NCBI RefSeq assembly: GCF_003660455.1
Contig: NZ_QZVR01000002.1
Location: 434,001 to 498,000, forward strand
Length of the DNA: 64,000 bases
DNA from: Nocardioides ferulae
Lineage (GTDB): Bacteria > Actinomycetota > Actinomycetes > Propionibacteriales > Nocardioidaceae
Direction: 5' to 3'
The position numbers were made by a program, and so were the translations under genes. The notes below the pieces were generated by a model, which saw only the letters and a program-made list of their open reading frames with translations, did no database searches and was not told the DNA's origin. This document shows, in pieces, positions 8,940-24,290 of the stretch (positions are counted from its first letter, which is position 1; the number at the start of each line of letters is the position of its first letter).

Positions 8940-9299
8940 GTGAGCTCTCTGGACCCCGCCGTCGCCGCCCGGCTCAAGCGCACCGCCGACGGGCTGGTGC
9001 CCGCCGTGGTGCAGCAGCACGACACCGGTGAGGTGCTGATGCTCGGCTGGATGGACGACCAGGCCCTGCATCGCACGCTGACCAGCGGCCGGGCGACCTA
9101 CTGGTCGCGGTCGCGTCAGGAGTACTGGGTCAAGGGCGAGACCTCCGGCAACGTGCAGTGGGTCAAGGAGGTGCGCCTCGACTGCGACGGCGACACGCTG
9201 CTGGTGAAGGTCGACCAGGAGGGCGGTGCGTGCCACACCGGCGACCGCACCTGCTTCGACGCCGACCTGCTGCCCGGCCCGGAGCGTCGGGGTGCCTGA
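8940..9299 (+). CDS. hisI: Phosphoribosyl-AMP cyclohydrolase
   Basis: 119 residues, the normal size for the monofunctional enzyme that opens the adenine ring of PR-AMP in histidine synthesis. The Mg ligands D-x-D-x-D appear in DCDGDTL and the zinc cysteines in [19 protein letters not shown] is the substrate-binding stretch. Start is GTG at 8940. A GATACT hexamer ends six bases before it, so the transcript may be leaderless. Other his genes are not in this window. The Trp-associated membrane protein overlaps its 3' end by 8 bp, matching the hisI-to-trp gene order of other actinobacteria, except that trpE is not between them here. Confidence 0.93.
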   Translation: MSSLDPAVAARLKRTADGLVPAVVQQHDTGEVLMLGWMDDQALHRTLTSGRATYWSRSRQEYWVKGETSGNVQWVKEVRLDCDGDTLLVKVDQEGGACHTGDRTCFDADLLPGPERRGA

Positions 9300-9894
9300 C
9301 CCCGCTGCGGGGCGGCGCACGTTCGGACCGGTGGTGCTGGCCGGGCTGGCCGGTGCCGGGCTCGCCGCACTCGCCGGGCACCGCACCTGGGCCACCGCCG
9401 AGGGTGGCGGCCACGCCGGGGACAGCCTGGTGCAGGTCGCGGCGGGCACCGGCGTCGGCGAGTCGCCGGCCGCCGGGGCCCTCGCCCTGGTGGCCCTCGC
9501 CTGCTGGGGCGTGCTGCTGGTGACCCGCGGCCGGTTCCGCCGCGCGGTCGCCGTCCTGGCCGCGCTGGCCGCCGTGGCGGTGCTGGCGGCTGTGGCTGTC
9601 GGCTGGTCCGACGTGCCCGACGGTGTCCGCGACTCGGTCACCTCGCTCGGAGTGGAGTCGCCCGACGTCTCTCGGACCGGATGGATCTGGGCGACGGGCG
9701 CGGGAGCCCTGATCGCGCTGGTCGCCGCCGTGGCCGCCGTGCGACTCGCGCCCTCGTGGCCGGAGATGGGACGCCGCTACGACGCGCCGGGCGCCGTCGG
9801 CGCTGGCGCGCCGAAGGACGCCGCCCCCGAGGGAGCGCCCAGCAGCCTCGACCTGTGGCGGGCGATGGACGAGGGCGAGGACCCGACCGCCTGA
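9292..9894 (+). CDS. Trp-operon-associated membrane protein (TIGR02234)
   Basis: 200 residues from GTG 9292, which overlaps the hisI stop by 8 bp and has GGAG seven bases upstream. There are four predicted membrane helices (near residues 12-28, 58-75, 82-102 and 135-160) and a polar, acidic C-terminus containing [15 protein letters not shown]. This layout and the position next to trpC identify the actinobacterial Trp_oprn_chp family. The molecular function is unknown; constant linkage to trp genes suggests a role tied to tryptophan or its precursors, perhaps transport (inference). Confidence 0.85.
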   Translation: MPDPAAGRRTFGPVVLAGLAGAGLAALAGHRTWATAEGGGHAGDSLVQVAAGTGVGESPAAGALALVALACWGVLLVTRGRFRRAVAVLAALAAVAVLAAVAVGWSDVPDGVRDSVTSLGVESPDVSRTGWIWATGAGALIALVAAVAAVRLAPSWPEMGRRYDAPGAVGAGAPKDAAPEGAPSSLDLWRAMDEGEDPTA

Positions 9895-9991
9895 GGCGCC
9901 GACGCGCGCCCGCCCCTACACTGGCCCCACCTGCGCGAGCACGGACCAGCAGCCGCGCGCCCGCACGCACACCCCCGCAGAAGGAGCACAG

Positions 9992-10192
9992 ATGTCCCAG
10001 AACCACGGCAACACCCCCGCAGCGTGGACCGGGGTCAGCGTGGCGATGGTGGGCTTCGTCGTGGGCTCGGTGGGGCTGATGATGAGCCCGGTGAACATGA
10101 CGGTCTTCTATGTCGGCGCCGGCATCGCGGTCGCCGCCCTTGTGGTCTTCGCGGTGATGGCCAAGATGGGTCTCAACGATGAGGGTCACTGA
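9992..10192 (+). CDS. Small two-helix membrane protein (HGxxPAAW family)
   Basis: 66 residues, with an AGAAGGAG ribosome site 8 bases before the ATG. The start SQNHGNTPAAWTGV carries the HG-x-x-PAAW motif common to short actinobacterial membrane proteins. Two helices follow (about 15-34 and 38-58) with a short C-terminal tail MGLNDEGH. A TACACT about 75 bases upstream is a possible -10. Function is unknown. It lies in the interval where other actinobacteria often keep trpE. Confidence 0.78.
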   Translation: MSQNHGNTPAAWTGVSVAMVGFVVGSVGLMMSPVNMTVFYVGAGIAVAALVVFAVMAKMGLNDEGH

Positions 10193-10235
10193 CCCGCCGG
10201 TCCCACCGGCTCCACCCGGCGACGCAGGAGGTGCG

Positions 10236-10694
10236 ATGAGCCAGCTGTCCGAGGCCCCGCACGTGGGCCGCGCGCCGCGTCCCGAGCCGGTGCCGCCCCG
10301 GTGGCGCCGGATGGTCGCCCCGTCGGCCACCATCGGAGGGCTGGCCCTGGCCACTGTCGCGCTGCACCTGCGCGACCCGCACGAGCGCGGGTCGTGGGGC
10401 TTCTGCCCCAGCGCGGCCCTGGGCTTCTGGTGCCCCGGCTGCGGTGGGCTGCGGGCGGTCAACGACCTCACCAACGGCGACATCGCCGCCGCCGCGTCGA
10501 GCAACCTGCTGCTGGTGCTGACGATTCCGGTCGTGGTGCTGCTGCTGGTCAGCTGGGCTCGGGACCGGTGGGTCGGCCGATCGCGCGAGCCCGACGCCCG
10601 GCTGATCACGATCGCCACCGTCGCCTTCTGCACGGTCGGCGTGCTGTTCGGCGTGCTGCGCAACCTGCCCGCCGGCAGCTGGCTCGCGCCCTGA
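10236..10694 (+). CDS. DUF2752 membrane protein
   Basis: 152 residues from ATG 10236, chosen because CAGGAGG sits six bases upstream. It has an N-terminal helix (about 30-47), the family signature CPSAALGFWCPGCGGLRAV (about 66-84) with three Cys, and two more helices. DUF2752 proteins are small bacterial membrane proteins of unknown function; the CPGCG motif suggests metal or thiol chemistry (inference). A convergent terminator follows. Confidence 0.82.
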   Translation: MSQLSEAPHVGRAPRPEPVPPRWRRMVAPSATIGGLALATVALHLRDPHERGSWGFCPSAALGFWCPGCGGLRAVNDLTNGDIAAAASSNLLLVLTIPVVVLLLVSWARDRWVGRSREPDARLITIATVAFCTVGVLFGVLRNLPAGSWLAP

Positions 10695-10740
10695 GCCCCG
10701 GGTCCTGCCCCGGTCCGGCATCCGAGGAGCCCACCGACGA

Positions 10741-10774
10741 CAGGAGGGCCGCCCCGACGGGAGCGGCCCTCCTG
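10741..10774. terminator. Bidirectional terminator between DUF2752 and DUF4190 genes
   Basis: A perfect 12-bp stem, CAGGAGGGCCGC (10741-10752) with GCGGCCCTCCTG (10763-10774), and a 10-base loop. It lies between two converging genes and can act in both directions. There is no U-tract, as is common in high-GC actinobacteria. Confidence 0.75.
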
Positions 10775-10791
10775 CACTGCGTCGGCGCTGA

Positions 10792-11214
10792 CTACGAGGT
10801 GCTGTACTCGAAGTTCGTGTCGATGGCGCCGGTCGCGACCAGGATGATCGAGATCACCACCATCACCACGCCGATGATGCCGGTGATCAGGCCGGTGAGG
10901 GCCATGCCGTCACCCTTGAGCTGGCCGTTCGAAGACTTGATGTCCTTCTTGGCCAGGAAGCTCAGCACGATCGCGGCGATGCTGCTGGCCACGAAGAAGC
11001 CGCAGCACAGCGTCAGCAGCCCGACCAGGCCGGTCACCATCGAGGCGATCGCCTTGCCGGAGCTCTTGGGTGCACCACCCTGGTCGGTGGGCATGCCGTA
11101 CTGCGGCGGCTGGCCGCCGTAGCCGCCCTGGCCGTACTGATCCCCGCCCTGGCCGTACTGGCCCTGGCCGTACTGGTCGCCGGACCCAGGAGGCGGCGGG
11201 TCTGTGTAGCTCAT
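10792..11214 (-). CDS. DUF4190 membrane protein with Gly/Gln/Tyr-rich N-terminus
   Basis: 140 residues. The first 48 are a low-complexity Gly, Gln, Tyr and Pro tail with several GQYGQGG-type repeats and no charge pattern. Two membrane helices follow (about 55-85 and 105-130), split by KKDIKSSNGQLKGDG, the layout of DUF4190 proteins. These are common in actinobacteria and of unknown function; the disordered tail faces the cytoplasm or cell surface depending on topology. Divergent from trpC with 188 bp between. Confidence 0.8.
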   Translation of the reverse strand: MSYTDPPPPGSGDQYGQGQYGQGGDQYGQGGYGGQPPQYGMPTDQGGAPKSSGKAIASMVTGLVGLLTLCCGFFVASSIAAIVLSFLAKKDIKSSNGQLKGDGMALTGLITGIIGVVMVVISIILVATGAIDTNFEYSTS

Positions 11215-11402
11215 GGTCTCCCCTTAGAGATCGATTGCCTCCGGACCCTACCGAGCCGATCGGTCTCCCAAACCTCGCCTCGCGGAGAGAGCCACGACAT
11301 CACGGTCCGGTTCCGCGGTCCGGAGCCGGAGTCGGGGCGGGACCGGTCGCGTGACAGACTCGGAGCGCCCTTGAACCGCCACCGCCCTCGCCCGGAGGAC
11401 CC

Positions 11403-12214
11403 ATGTCCGTGCTCGACGAGATCGTCGCCGGAGTGCGCGACGACCTCGCCGTGCGGGAGGCCGCCCTCGGCCTCGCCGACCTGCGAGCCTCGCTCGCCGA
11501 CGTCGCCCCGCCCCGCGACCCGATGCCCCACTTCCGCGCCCCCGGCAGCAGCGTGATCGCCGAGGTGAAGCGGCACAGCCCCAGCAAGGGCGCCCTCGCC
11601 GAGATCCCCGACCCCGCGGCGCTGGCCCGGCAGTACGCCGCCGGCGGCGCGGCCGCGATCAGCGTGCTGACCGAGCAGCGCCGCTTCGGCGGCAGCCTGG
11701 AGGACCTCCGCGCGGTGCGTGCCGCGGTCGACGTGCCGATCCTGCGCAAGGACTTCGTGGTCACCGAGTACCAGCTGGTCGAGGCCAGGGCGGCGGGAGC
11801 CGACCTGGTGCTGCTGATCGTGGCGGCGCTGCCCGACGACCTGCTCCGCCGCCTGCACGACCAGGCCCGCGAGCTGGGGATGGCGGTGCTCGTGGAGGTG
11901 CACGACGAGGCCGAGACCGAGCGCGCCGTGGCCGTCGGCGCCGAGCTGGTGGGTGTGAACGCGCGCAACCTCAAGACCTTGCAGATCCACCCCGACGTGT
12001 TCGGCCGGCTCGCCCCGATGGTGCCCGACGACCGGGTCCTGGTCGCGGAGTCCGGCATCTTCTCGCCCGACGAGGTGCAGCGCTACGTCGACGAGGGCGC
12101 CCGCGCCGTGCTCGTCGGCGAGGCGCTGGTGCGCGACGGCGACCCGACCACCGCGGTCCGCGCGATGACCGGGCTCACCCGGCACGCGACGCCGCTCAGC
12201 GAGGGGGAGACCCG

Positions 12215-12218
<4 letters not shown>
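11403..12218 (+). CDS. trpC: Indole-3-glycerol-phosphate synthase
   Basis: 271 residues, full length for monofunctional TrpC, the fourth enzyme of tryptophan synthesis. Seen motifs are [10 protein letters not shown] (phosphate and catalytic Lys region), LRKDFVV with the second catalytic Lys, [10 protein letters not shown], and AESGI near the C-terminus. First gene of a trpCBA block with 4-bp overlaps, so translation is coupled. No Trp-rich leader peptide or attenuator was found in the 188 bp upstream. trpE and trpD are not in this window. Confidence 0.95.
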
Positions 12219-13506
<1,288 letters not shown>

Positions 13507-13510
<4 letters not shown>

Positions 13511-14304
13511 GCGTCACCCCCGCCTTCGCCCGCGCCCGAGACGAGGGTCGCGCGGCACTGGTCGGCTACCTACCGGCCGGCTTCCCCGACGTCGCCGGCG
13601 GCATCGAGGCGCTGACCACCATGGTCGACGCCGGGTGCGACGTCATCGAGATCGGGCTGCCCTACAGCGACCCGGTCATGGACGGGCCCACGATCCAGGC
13701 CGCCGCCCAGCAGGCGCTCGACGGGGGCGTGCGCGTCGCCGACGTGCTGCGCACCGTGGAGGCGGTCGCCGCCACCGGCACCCCGACCCTGGTGATGACC
13801 TACTGGAACCCGGTCGAGCGCTACGGCGTCGACCGGTTCGCCGCCGACCTGGCGGCCGCCGGGGGGGCCGGCCTGATCACCCCCGACCTGACCCCCGACA
13901 GCGGGGCCGAGTGGATCGCCGCCGCCGACGCGCACGACCTCGACAAGGTCTTCCTGGTCGCCCCCTCCTCGACCGACGAGCGGATCGCGATGACGACCGC
14001 GGCCAGCCGGGGCTTCGTCTACGCCGCCGCCGTCATGGGCGTCACCGGGGCCCGCACCACCACCAGCGACCTCGCCGGCCCGCTCGTGGCCCGCACCCGG
14101 GCGACCACCGACCTGCCGATCGGCGTCGGCATCGGGGTGAGCAGCGGCGACCAGGCCGCCGAGCTGGCGTCGTACGCCGACGGCGTCATCGTCGGCTCCG
14201 CCCTGGTGCGCACGCTGCTCGACCACCCGCACGACCGGGCCGCCGGCCTGGCGGCACTGCGGGCGCTCACCGAGGAGCTCGCGAACGGGGTACGGCGTGG
14301 GTGA
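13507..14304 (+). CDS. trpA: Tryptophan synthase alpha chain
   Basis: 265 residues from GTG 13507, overlapping the trpB stop (GTGA). It cleaves indole-3-glycerol phosphate and channels indole to TrpB. Motifs are [26 protein letters not shown] (containing the catalytic Glu), [10 protein letters not shown] and [11 protein letters not shown] for phosphate binding. Its 3' end overlaps the start of the Sco gene by 8 bp. Confidence 0.95.
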
Positions 14305-14929
14305 AGGCTCGCGGGTCGGCCGCACCGCCGGCGCGATCTCCGCGGTGCTGCTGCTCGCCGGCCTCCTGGCCGGCTGCGGCGGCGACGAGCCCGACGCCGA
14401 GGGGGGCCTGCACGGCGCCACCCACGAGCCCTACCAGGTGCTGGCCACCCCCCTCACCGACACCGACGGCGAGCCGTTCTCGCTGGTCGACGACACCGAC
14501 AAGCCGCTCACGCTCGTCTTCTTCGGCTACACCAGCTGCCCCGACGTCTGCCAGCTGGTGATGGCCTCGCTCGCGCAGGCGATGAACCGGCTCGACGACG
14601 CCGACCGGGAGCGGGTCGACGTGGTGTTCGTGACGACCGATCCGAAGCAGGACACCCCCGAGGTGCTGCGCGACTACCTCGACCGGTTCGACCCCGACTT
14701 CATCGGGCTCACCGGCGAGCTGGAGACGATCGCCGCGATCGGCAAGCCGCTGGCGGTCTATGTCGACGAGGGGGAGAAGCTGCCCAGCGGCGGTCGCGAC
14801 CTCGACGCCCACAGCACTCATGTCACCGCGATCGACGACACCGACCGGGCGCCGCTGCTCTGGAGCCAGGACACCACCTCGGCCGAGTTCGCCGACGACA
14901 TCCACACACTGCTCGCCGACGCCGGCTGA
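14297..14929 (+). CDS. Sco1/SenC-family copper-chaperone lipoprotein
   Basis: 210 residues, GTG start inside the trpA 3' end. The signal peptide ends in the lipobox LLAGCGG (about 22-28), so the protein is lipid-anchored outside the membrane. The thioredoxin-like domain has the copper Cys pair in TSCPDVCQ and the third ligand His in DAHSTHVT. Sco proteins deliver copper to the CuA centre of cytochrome c oxidase. Being directly followed by lgt, which lipidates such proteins, is a sensible pairing, although no oxidase gene is in view. This gene is commonly found between trpA and lgt in Nocardioides-type genomes as I recall. Confidence 0.9.
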   Translation: MGEGSRVGRTAGAISAVLLLAGLLAGCGGDEPDAEGGLHGATHEPYQVLATPLTDTDGEPFSLVDDTDKPLTLVFFGYTSCPDVCQLVMASLAQAMNRLDDADRERVDVVFVTTDPKQDTPEVLRDYLDRFDPDFIGLTGELETIAAIGKPLAVYVDEGEKLPSGGRDLDAHSTHVTAIDDTDRAPLLWSQDTTSAEFADDIHTLLADAG

Positions 14930-14940
14930 CGGGAGCCCCG

Positions 14941-15885
14941 ATGACCCTGACCACCGAGCTGTCGACCGGGCTGGTGACGCTGCTCTCCATCCCGAGCCCC
15001 GACACCGGCACGTGGTACCTGGGACCGTTCCCGATCCGGGGCTACGCCGTGTCGATCATCCTCGGCATCGTGGCCGCGATCTGGATCGGCGAGCGGCGCT
15101 GGGTGGCTCGCGGCGGCCAGCCCGGGGAGGTGCAGGACCTCGCGGTCTGGGCGGTGCCGTTCGGACTCGTCGGCGGCCGGATCTACCACGTGCTCACCGA
15201 CAGCGGCCGCTACTTCGGCGACGGGGACAACCCGTGGGAGGCGCTCTACATCTGGCGCGGCGGCCTCGGGGTGTGGGGGGCGATCGCGCTCGGCGCGGTC
15301 GGGGTGTGGCTCGGCGCCCGGCGCAAGGGCATCCGGTTGCCACCGCTGCTCGACGCCCTCGCGCCCGGCGTCCTGGTCGCCCAGGCGATCGGGCGGTGGG
15401 GCAACTGGTTCAACCAGGAGCTCTACGGACGCCCCACCGACCTGCCGTGGGGCCTGGAGATCGACCCGGACCACTGGCCCGCCGGCCGGGTCTTCGAGGT
15501 CGGCACCACGTTCCACCCGACGTTCCTCTACGAGTTCGCCTGGAACCTCGTGGCCTTCGCGTTCGTGATCTGGGCCGACCGCCGGTTCCGGCTCGGCCAC
15601 GGTCGGGTGATGGCCCTCTACGTGATGGCCTACACCGCCGGCCGGGGCTGGATCGAGTCGCTGCGCATCGACAGCGTCGAGCTCGCCGACGTCGGCGGGC
15701 TGCGCTTCAACGTCTGGACCTCGATCGTGCTGTTCGCCGCCGCGGCGGCGTACCTGCTGCTGAGCAGCCGGCGGCACCCGGGGCGCGAGGAGTCCGTGCG
15801 GACCCGCCGAGCGCGGGCAGAGGCCGACGAGGGGGAGCACGGCGCCGCCCCCGACGCCCCCGACGGCTCCGAACCCGCGCCGTGA
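14941..15885 (+). CDS. lgt: Prolipoprotein diacylglyceryl transferase
   Basis: 314 residues with about seven membrane helices. The Lgt signature GRWGNWFNQELYG (about 150-162) is present, as is the conserved Arg region VGGRIYHVLTD. It attaches diacylglycerol to the lipobox Cys of pre-lipoproteins, such as the Sco protein just upstream and the BCAA-binding protein at 29524-30885. The last 50 residues are a hydrophilic, acidic tail usual in actinobacterial Lgt. Start ATG 14941 is 11 bp after the previous stop with GGGAG in that gap. Confidence 0.94.
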   Translation: MTLTTELSTGLVTLLSIPSPDTGTWYLGPFPIRGYAVSIILGIVAAIWIGERRWVARGGQPGEVQDLAVWAVPFGLVGGRIYHVLTDSGRYFGDGDNPWEALYIWRGGLGVWGAIALGAVGVWLGARRKGIRLPPLLDALAPGVLVAQAIGRWGNWFNQELYGRPTDLPWGLEIDPDHWPAGRVFEVGTTFHPTFLYEFAWNLVAFAFVIWADRRFRLGHGRVMALYVMAYTAGRGWIESLRIDSVELADVGGLRFNVWTSIVLFAAAAAYLLLSSRRHPGREESVRTRRARAEADEGEHGAAPDAPDGSEPAP

Positions 15886-16066
15886 CCTGCCTCTCCACCG
15901 AAGTCGGGGCGGTGCTCGCAGCCGGCGCCTGGTGATAGCCTGACGCGACCGCGTGGGCCAATGTCGTCCCTGCAGCCAACATCTGTTTCCCACTGCCGCA
16001 CCTCCGGCCACGCCCAGGGCTCGACCCTGTGTGTCCGGACGGCACAGACGACGACGGGAGAACCCG

Positions 16067-20624
<4,558 letters not shown>

Positions 20625-20632
<8 letters not shown>

Positions 20633-22103
20633 CCCCAAGGGATTCCTCAAGGCGGGCCGCGAGGTCGCGCAACGGCGTCCGGTGCCCGAGCGGGTGCACG
20701 ACTGGAACGAGGTCTACCCCGGCAGCATGGGCCGGGCGCTGCTCCCGATCATCAACACCCAGGCGTCGCGGTGCATGGACTGCGGCATCCCGTTCTGCCA
20801 CTCCGGCTGCCCGCTGGGCAACCTGATCCCCGAGTGGAACGACCTGGTCTGGCGTGACGACTGGGAGGGCGCCAGCGAGCGCCTGCACGCGACCAACAAC
20901 TTCCCCGAGTTCACCGGTCGCCTCTGCCCGGCGCCCTGCGAGACCGCCTGCGTGCTGGGCATCAACCAGGACCCGGTCACGATCAAGAACGTCGAGGTGA
21001 CGATCGCCGACAAGGCCTTCGACGCCGGCTATGTGCGGCCGCAGCCACCGGAGTGGCTCTCGGGCCGCACCGTGGCCGTGGTCGGCTCCGGTCCCGCCGG
21101 CCTGGCCGCCGCCCAGCAGCTGACCCGGGCCGGCCACACCGTCGCGGTCTACGAGCGGGCCGACAAGATCGGCGGGCTGCTGCGCTACGGCATCCCCGAG
21201 TTCAAGATGGAGAAGAAGTACCTCGACCGTCGCCTCGACCAGATGCGCCGGGAGGGCACGGTCTTCCGGGCCGGTGTGGACGTCGGCGCCGAACTCACCG
21301 GCACCAAGCTGCGGGAGCGGTACGACGCGGTGGTGCTGGCGATCGGCTCCACCGAGCCGCGCGACCTGCGCATCCCCGGCCGCGAGCTCGCCGGCATCCA
21401 CCAGGCCATGGAGTTCCTGCCGCAGGCCAACCGGGTCGCGCTCGGCGAGCCGGCCACGCAGGACGGCTCCGACCAGATCCTGGCCACCGGAAAGCACGTC
21501 GTGATCATCGGCGGCGGCGACACCGGCGCCGACTGCCTGGGCACCTCGATCCGGCAGGAGGCGGCGTCGATCACCCAGCTCGAGATCCTGCCCGAGCCCC
21601 CGCACGAGAGGCCCGCCGGGCAGCCGTGGCCGACGTACCCGATGACGTTCCGGGTCTCGTCTGCCCACGAGGAGGGCGGCGAGCGGGTCTACGCGGTCTC
21701 CACCCAGGAGTTCCTCGGCGACGAGCAGGGCAACGTGCGGGCGCTGCGCCTGGTCGAGGTCGAGTTCGTCGACGGCAAGCTCGTCGAGCGCGAGGGCACC
21801 GAGCGGGAGATCCCGGCCGACCTGGTGCTGTTCGCGATGGGCTTCGTGGGGCCGGAGAAGGCCGGCCTGGTCGAGCAGCTCGGGGTCGAGCTCGACGCCC
21901 GCGGCAACGTGGTGCGCGACGACGCCTACATGTCCTCGGTCGAGGGGGTCTTCGTCGCCGGCGACGCGGGTCGCGGGCAGTCGCTGATCGTGTGGGCGAT
22001 CGCCGAGGGCAGGGCCGCCGCCTCCGCGGTGGACCGGTTCCTGACCGGCTCCACCTCGCTGCCGTCCCCGATCCCGCCGACCGCGCGCCCGCTCGTGGTC
22101 TGA
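20625..22103 (+). CDS. gltD: Glutamate synthase, small subunit
   Basis: 492 residues. It passes electrons from NADPH through FAD and Fe-S clusters to GltB. The N-terminal Fe-S cysteines are in [17 protein letters not shown] and [12 protein letters not shown], the FAD-binding motif is [13 protein letters not shown] (about 148-160), the NADPH motif is [13 protein letters not shown] (about 294-306), and the C-terminal [14 protein letters not shown] closes the FAD site. Starts within the gltB 3' end. A strong hairpin follows. Confidence 0.96.
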
Positions 22104-22130
22104 GCATCCGCGCGCAGTCGACACGCGTCC

Positions 22131-22169
22131 ACCGGCGCCCGCACCCGCGAGAGCGGGGCGGGCGCCGGT
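22131..22169 (+). terminator. Probable terminator after gltBD
   Basis: ACCGGCGCCCGC (22131-22142) pairs perfectly with GCGGGCGCCGGT (22158-22169) across a 15-base loop, 27 bp after the gltD stop. No U-run follows. Confidence 0.6.
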
Positions 22170-22202
22170 CCGCATTTCCGCCCGGCCGGGGGCCGGTTCG
22201 CC

Positions 22203-22239
22203 CCAAGAATGCTTGGAACGATCCAAGAGGGGGTAGGCT
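22203..22239 (+). promoter_or_regulatory. pyk promoter with overlapping alternative hairpins
   Basis: TAGGCT (22234-22239) ends six bases before the pyk GTG (22246), so transcription would begin at the start codon. TTGGAA (22213-22218) is a possible -35 with a 15-base spacer. The -35 region carries three alternating words: CCAAG (22203), CTTGGA (22212-22217) and TCCAAG (22222-22227). The middle one can pair with either flank. Because the transcript is predicted to start later, this is more likely a palindromic DNA operator than an RNA switch. Confidence 0.5.
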
Positions 22240-22245
22240 CGGACC

Positions 22246-23712
22246 GTGCGTAGAGCCAAGATTGTCTGCACCCTGGGTCCGGCCGTCTCGACGCCGCGGC
22301 GCATCCGCGAGCTCGTCTATGCGGGCATGGACGTCGCCCGGCTGAACATGAGCCACGGCAGCCACGAGGAGCACGCCGAGCGATATCGCCTCGTGCGCGA
22401 TGCCTCCGACGCCAGCGGTCGCGGCGTCGGCATCCTCGCCGACCTGCAGGGCCCCAAGATCCGCCTCGCGAAGATCGCCGACGGGCCGGTGCTGCTGCGC
22501 CGCGGCCAGTCGTGGACGATCACCACCCGCGAGGTGCCGGGTGACGAGACCATCGCCGGCACGACCTACGCCGGCCTGCCCGGCGACGTGAAGACTGGCG
22601 ACCCGATCCTGATCGACGACGGCAAGGTGCGCCTGCGGGTGCGCGAGGTCGACGGCCCCGACGTGCACACCGAGGTGCTGGTCGGGGGGCCGGTCAGCGA
22701 CCACAAGGGCATCAACCTGCCCGGCGTGGCGGTCTCGGTGCCGGCGCTGTCCGAGAAGGACATCGCCGACCTGCGCTTCGCGCTGCACCTCGGCGTCGAC
22801 TTCGTCGCGCTGAGCTTCGTCCGTGACGCCAAGGACGCCGACGACGTGCGGGCGATCATGGCCGAGGAGGGGATCTCGGTCCCGATCATCGCCAAGATCG
22901 AGAAGCCCCAGGCGATCGAGAACCTCGACGAGGTGATCAAGGCCTTCGACGCCTTCATGGTCGCCCGCGGCGACCTCGGCGTCGAGTGCCCGCTCGAGGA
23001 CGTCCCGTTCCTGCAGCGCCGGATCATCGACAAGGCGCGCCTGAACGCCAAGCCGGTCATCGTCGCCACCCAGATGCTCGAGTCGATGATCGGCAACCCG
23101 CAGCCCACCCGGGCCGAAGCGTCCGACGTCGCCAACGCGGTCCTCGACGGTGCCGACGCCGTCATGCTCTCGGGCGAGACGAGCGTGGGCGAGTTCCCGA
23201 TCCACACCGTCGAGACGATGGCCAAGATCGTCGAGGCCACCGAGAACCACGCGATGACCGACGAGCACAGCCGGGTCATCCGTCATCTCCAGTGGGAGCC
23301 GCGCACCCAGGGCGGCGTGATCGCCAAGGCGGCGGCCGAGGTCGCCGAGCGGCTCGACGCGAAGTACGTCGTGGCGTTCACCCAGACCGGCGACTCCGCG
23401 CGGCGGATGTCGCGGCTGCGCCCCCAGACGCCGCTGCTGGCGTTCACCCCGGAGCCGCGGGTGCGGTCCAACCTGGCCCTGAGCTGGGGGATCGAGACCT
23501 TCCTGACGCCGCAGGTCAACCACACCGACGAGATGGCCCCGCAGGTCGACCAGCAGCTGCTGAAGATCGGTCGGGTGACCGAGGGCGACCTGGTCGTGAT
23601 CGTGGCCGGTGCCCCTCCGGGCATCCCCGGTTCGACGAACGCCCTGCGCGTGCACCGGATGGGCGACGCCAAGCAGGGCGCCGCCTGGGCCTACCGCAAC
23701 CCGCCGAGCTGA
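22246..23712 (+). CDS. pyk: Pyruvate kinase
   Basis: 488 residues; converts PEP and ADP to pyruvate and ATP in glycolysis. Motifs are [13 protein letters not shown] (about 28-40), the catalytic Lys in [17 protein letters not shown], then [10 protein letters not shown], and ATQMLESM with the substrate loop. The C-terminal regulatory domain (about 350-480) ends [24 protein letters not shown]. The GTG start fits a leaderless promoter. Monocistronic by context: a terminator-like hairpin precedes it and a minus-strand gene follows 18 bp after its stop. Confidence 0.96.
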   Translation: MRRAKIVCTLGPAVSTPRRIRELVYAGMDVARLNMSHGSHEEHAERYRLVRDASDASGRGVGILADLQGPKIRLAKIADGPVLLRRGQSWTITTREVPGDETIAGTTYAGLPGDVKTGDPILIDDGKVRLRVREVDGPDVHTEVLVGGPVSDHKGINLPGVAVSVPALSEKDIADLRFALHLGVDFVALSFVRDAKDADDVRAIMAEEGISVPIIAKIEKPQAIENLDEVIKAFDAFMVARGDLGVECPLEDVPFLQRRIIDKARLNAKPVIVATQMLESMIGNPQPTRAEASDVANAVLDGADAVMLSGETSVGEFPIHTVETMAKIVEATENHAMTDEHSRVIRHLQWEPRTQGGVIAKAAAEVAERLDAKYVVAFTQTGDSARRMSRLRPQTPLLAFTPEPRVRSNLALSWGIETFLTPQVNHTDEMAPQVDQQLLKIGRVTEGDLVVIVAGAPPGIPGSTNALRVHRMGDAKQGAAWAYRNPPS

Positions 23713-23730
23713 TCGGCGGAGGACGCAGGG

Positions 23731-24247
23731 TCACCGCTTCGGCCCCACCAGCTCGTCGAGGCGGGCCTGGATGCTCCGCCACGATCTCGCACTGCCACGG
23801 TTCGAGCACGATGGGCCTCTCGTGCTTCCGCCCTGGGCCGTGCTGGGGGAAGAGGCAGGGCCAGTGCTTCCAGTTGTTCTGGACGTGGACACATCCGGGC
23901 GCTGCTACCTGGTGCACCCGGGCGCCCGGGCGGATGCTCCGAATGCACGAGGTGACATCGCCGATGATCCCGGGATAGGCCGCGTCGCAGACGATCCGCA
24001 ACGCGAAGTAGCGGGCAGCAGCCGAGATACATCCGTCCCCAAGGTAGTAGCCGAGAAGCGCCGAGTAGCCCCGTGTCGGCGGCTCTGCCCCGTCGCACGT
24101 CGGGCAGGCGCCGGGCTGTGGGCGTGGGCGGTCTCGCCACTCCCGGAGCGTCGACCGATGGATGCCAGTTCTGAGGCTCAGCTCCGAGATCGTGACGCCC
24201 CGGTTGAGTGCGTCGAGGGCGGCGCGGCGGGTGAGGTCCGGGTACAC
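23731..24247 (-). pseudogene. Internally deleted HTH + LAGLIDADG-type DNA-binding gene
   Basis: From GTG 24247 an intact N-terminal half reads as a HTH (TISELSLRTGIHRSTLREWR, residues 19-38), a Cys pair CPTC, then YSALLGYYLGDGCIS, a first LAGLIDADG-like motif, and [19 protein letters not shown]. After residue about 155 (WQCEIVAEH) the frame turns into junk, but the sister frame ends [11 protein letters not shown] followed by a stop at 23731-23733. That is the C-terminus I recall for intact members of this family. So an internal stretch including the second active-site motif (normally GLFHSDGCR-like) has been lost with a frame shift, the joint lying near 23767-23783. It lies directly downstream of the CAA tRNA on the same strand. 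Such a protein should no longer cut DNA. Confidence 0.7.
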
Positions 24248-24290
24248 GCGGCCATGATGGGTCCGGGCACCGACACAGCCAGTCCTACAG

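Noticed and set aside
11215..11402. Trp attenuator or leader peptide upstream of trpC
   Set aside because: No short frame with consecutive Trp codons and no terminator/antiterminator pair was found.
15886..16066. GlnR box upstream of gltB
   Set aside because: A single GTTTC was seen but no partners at 11-bp spacing.
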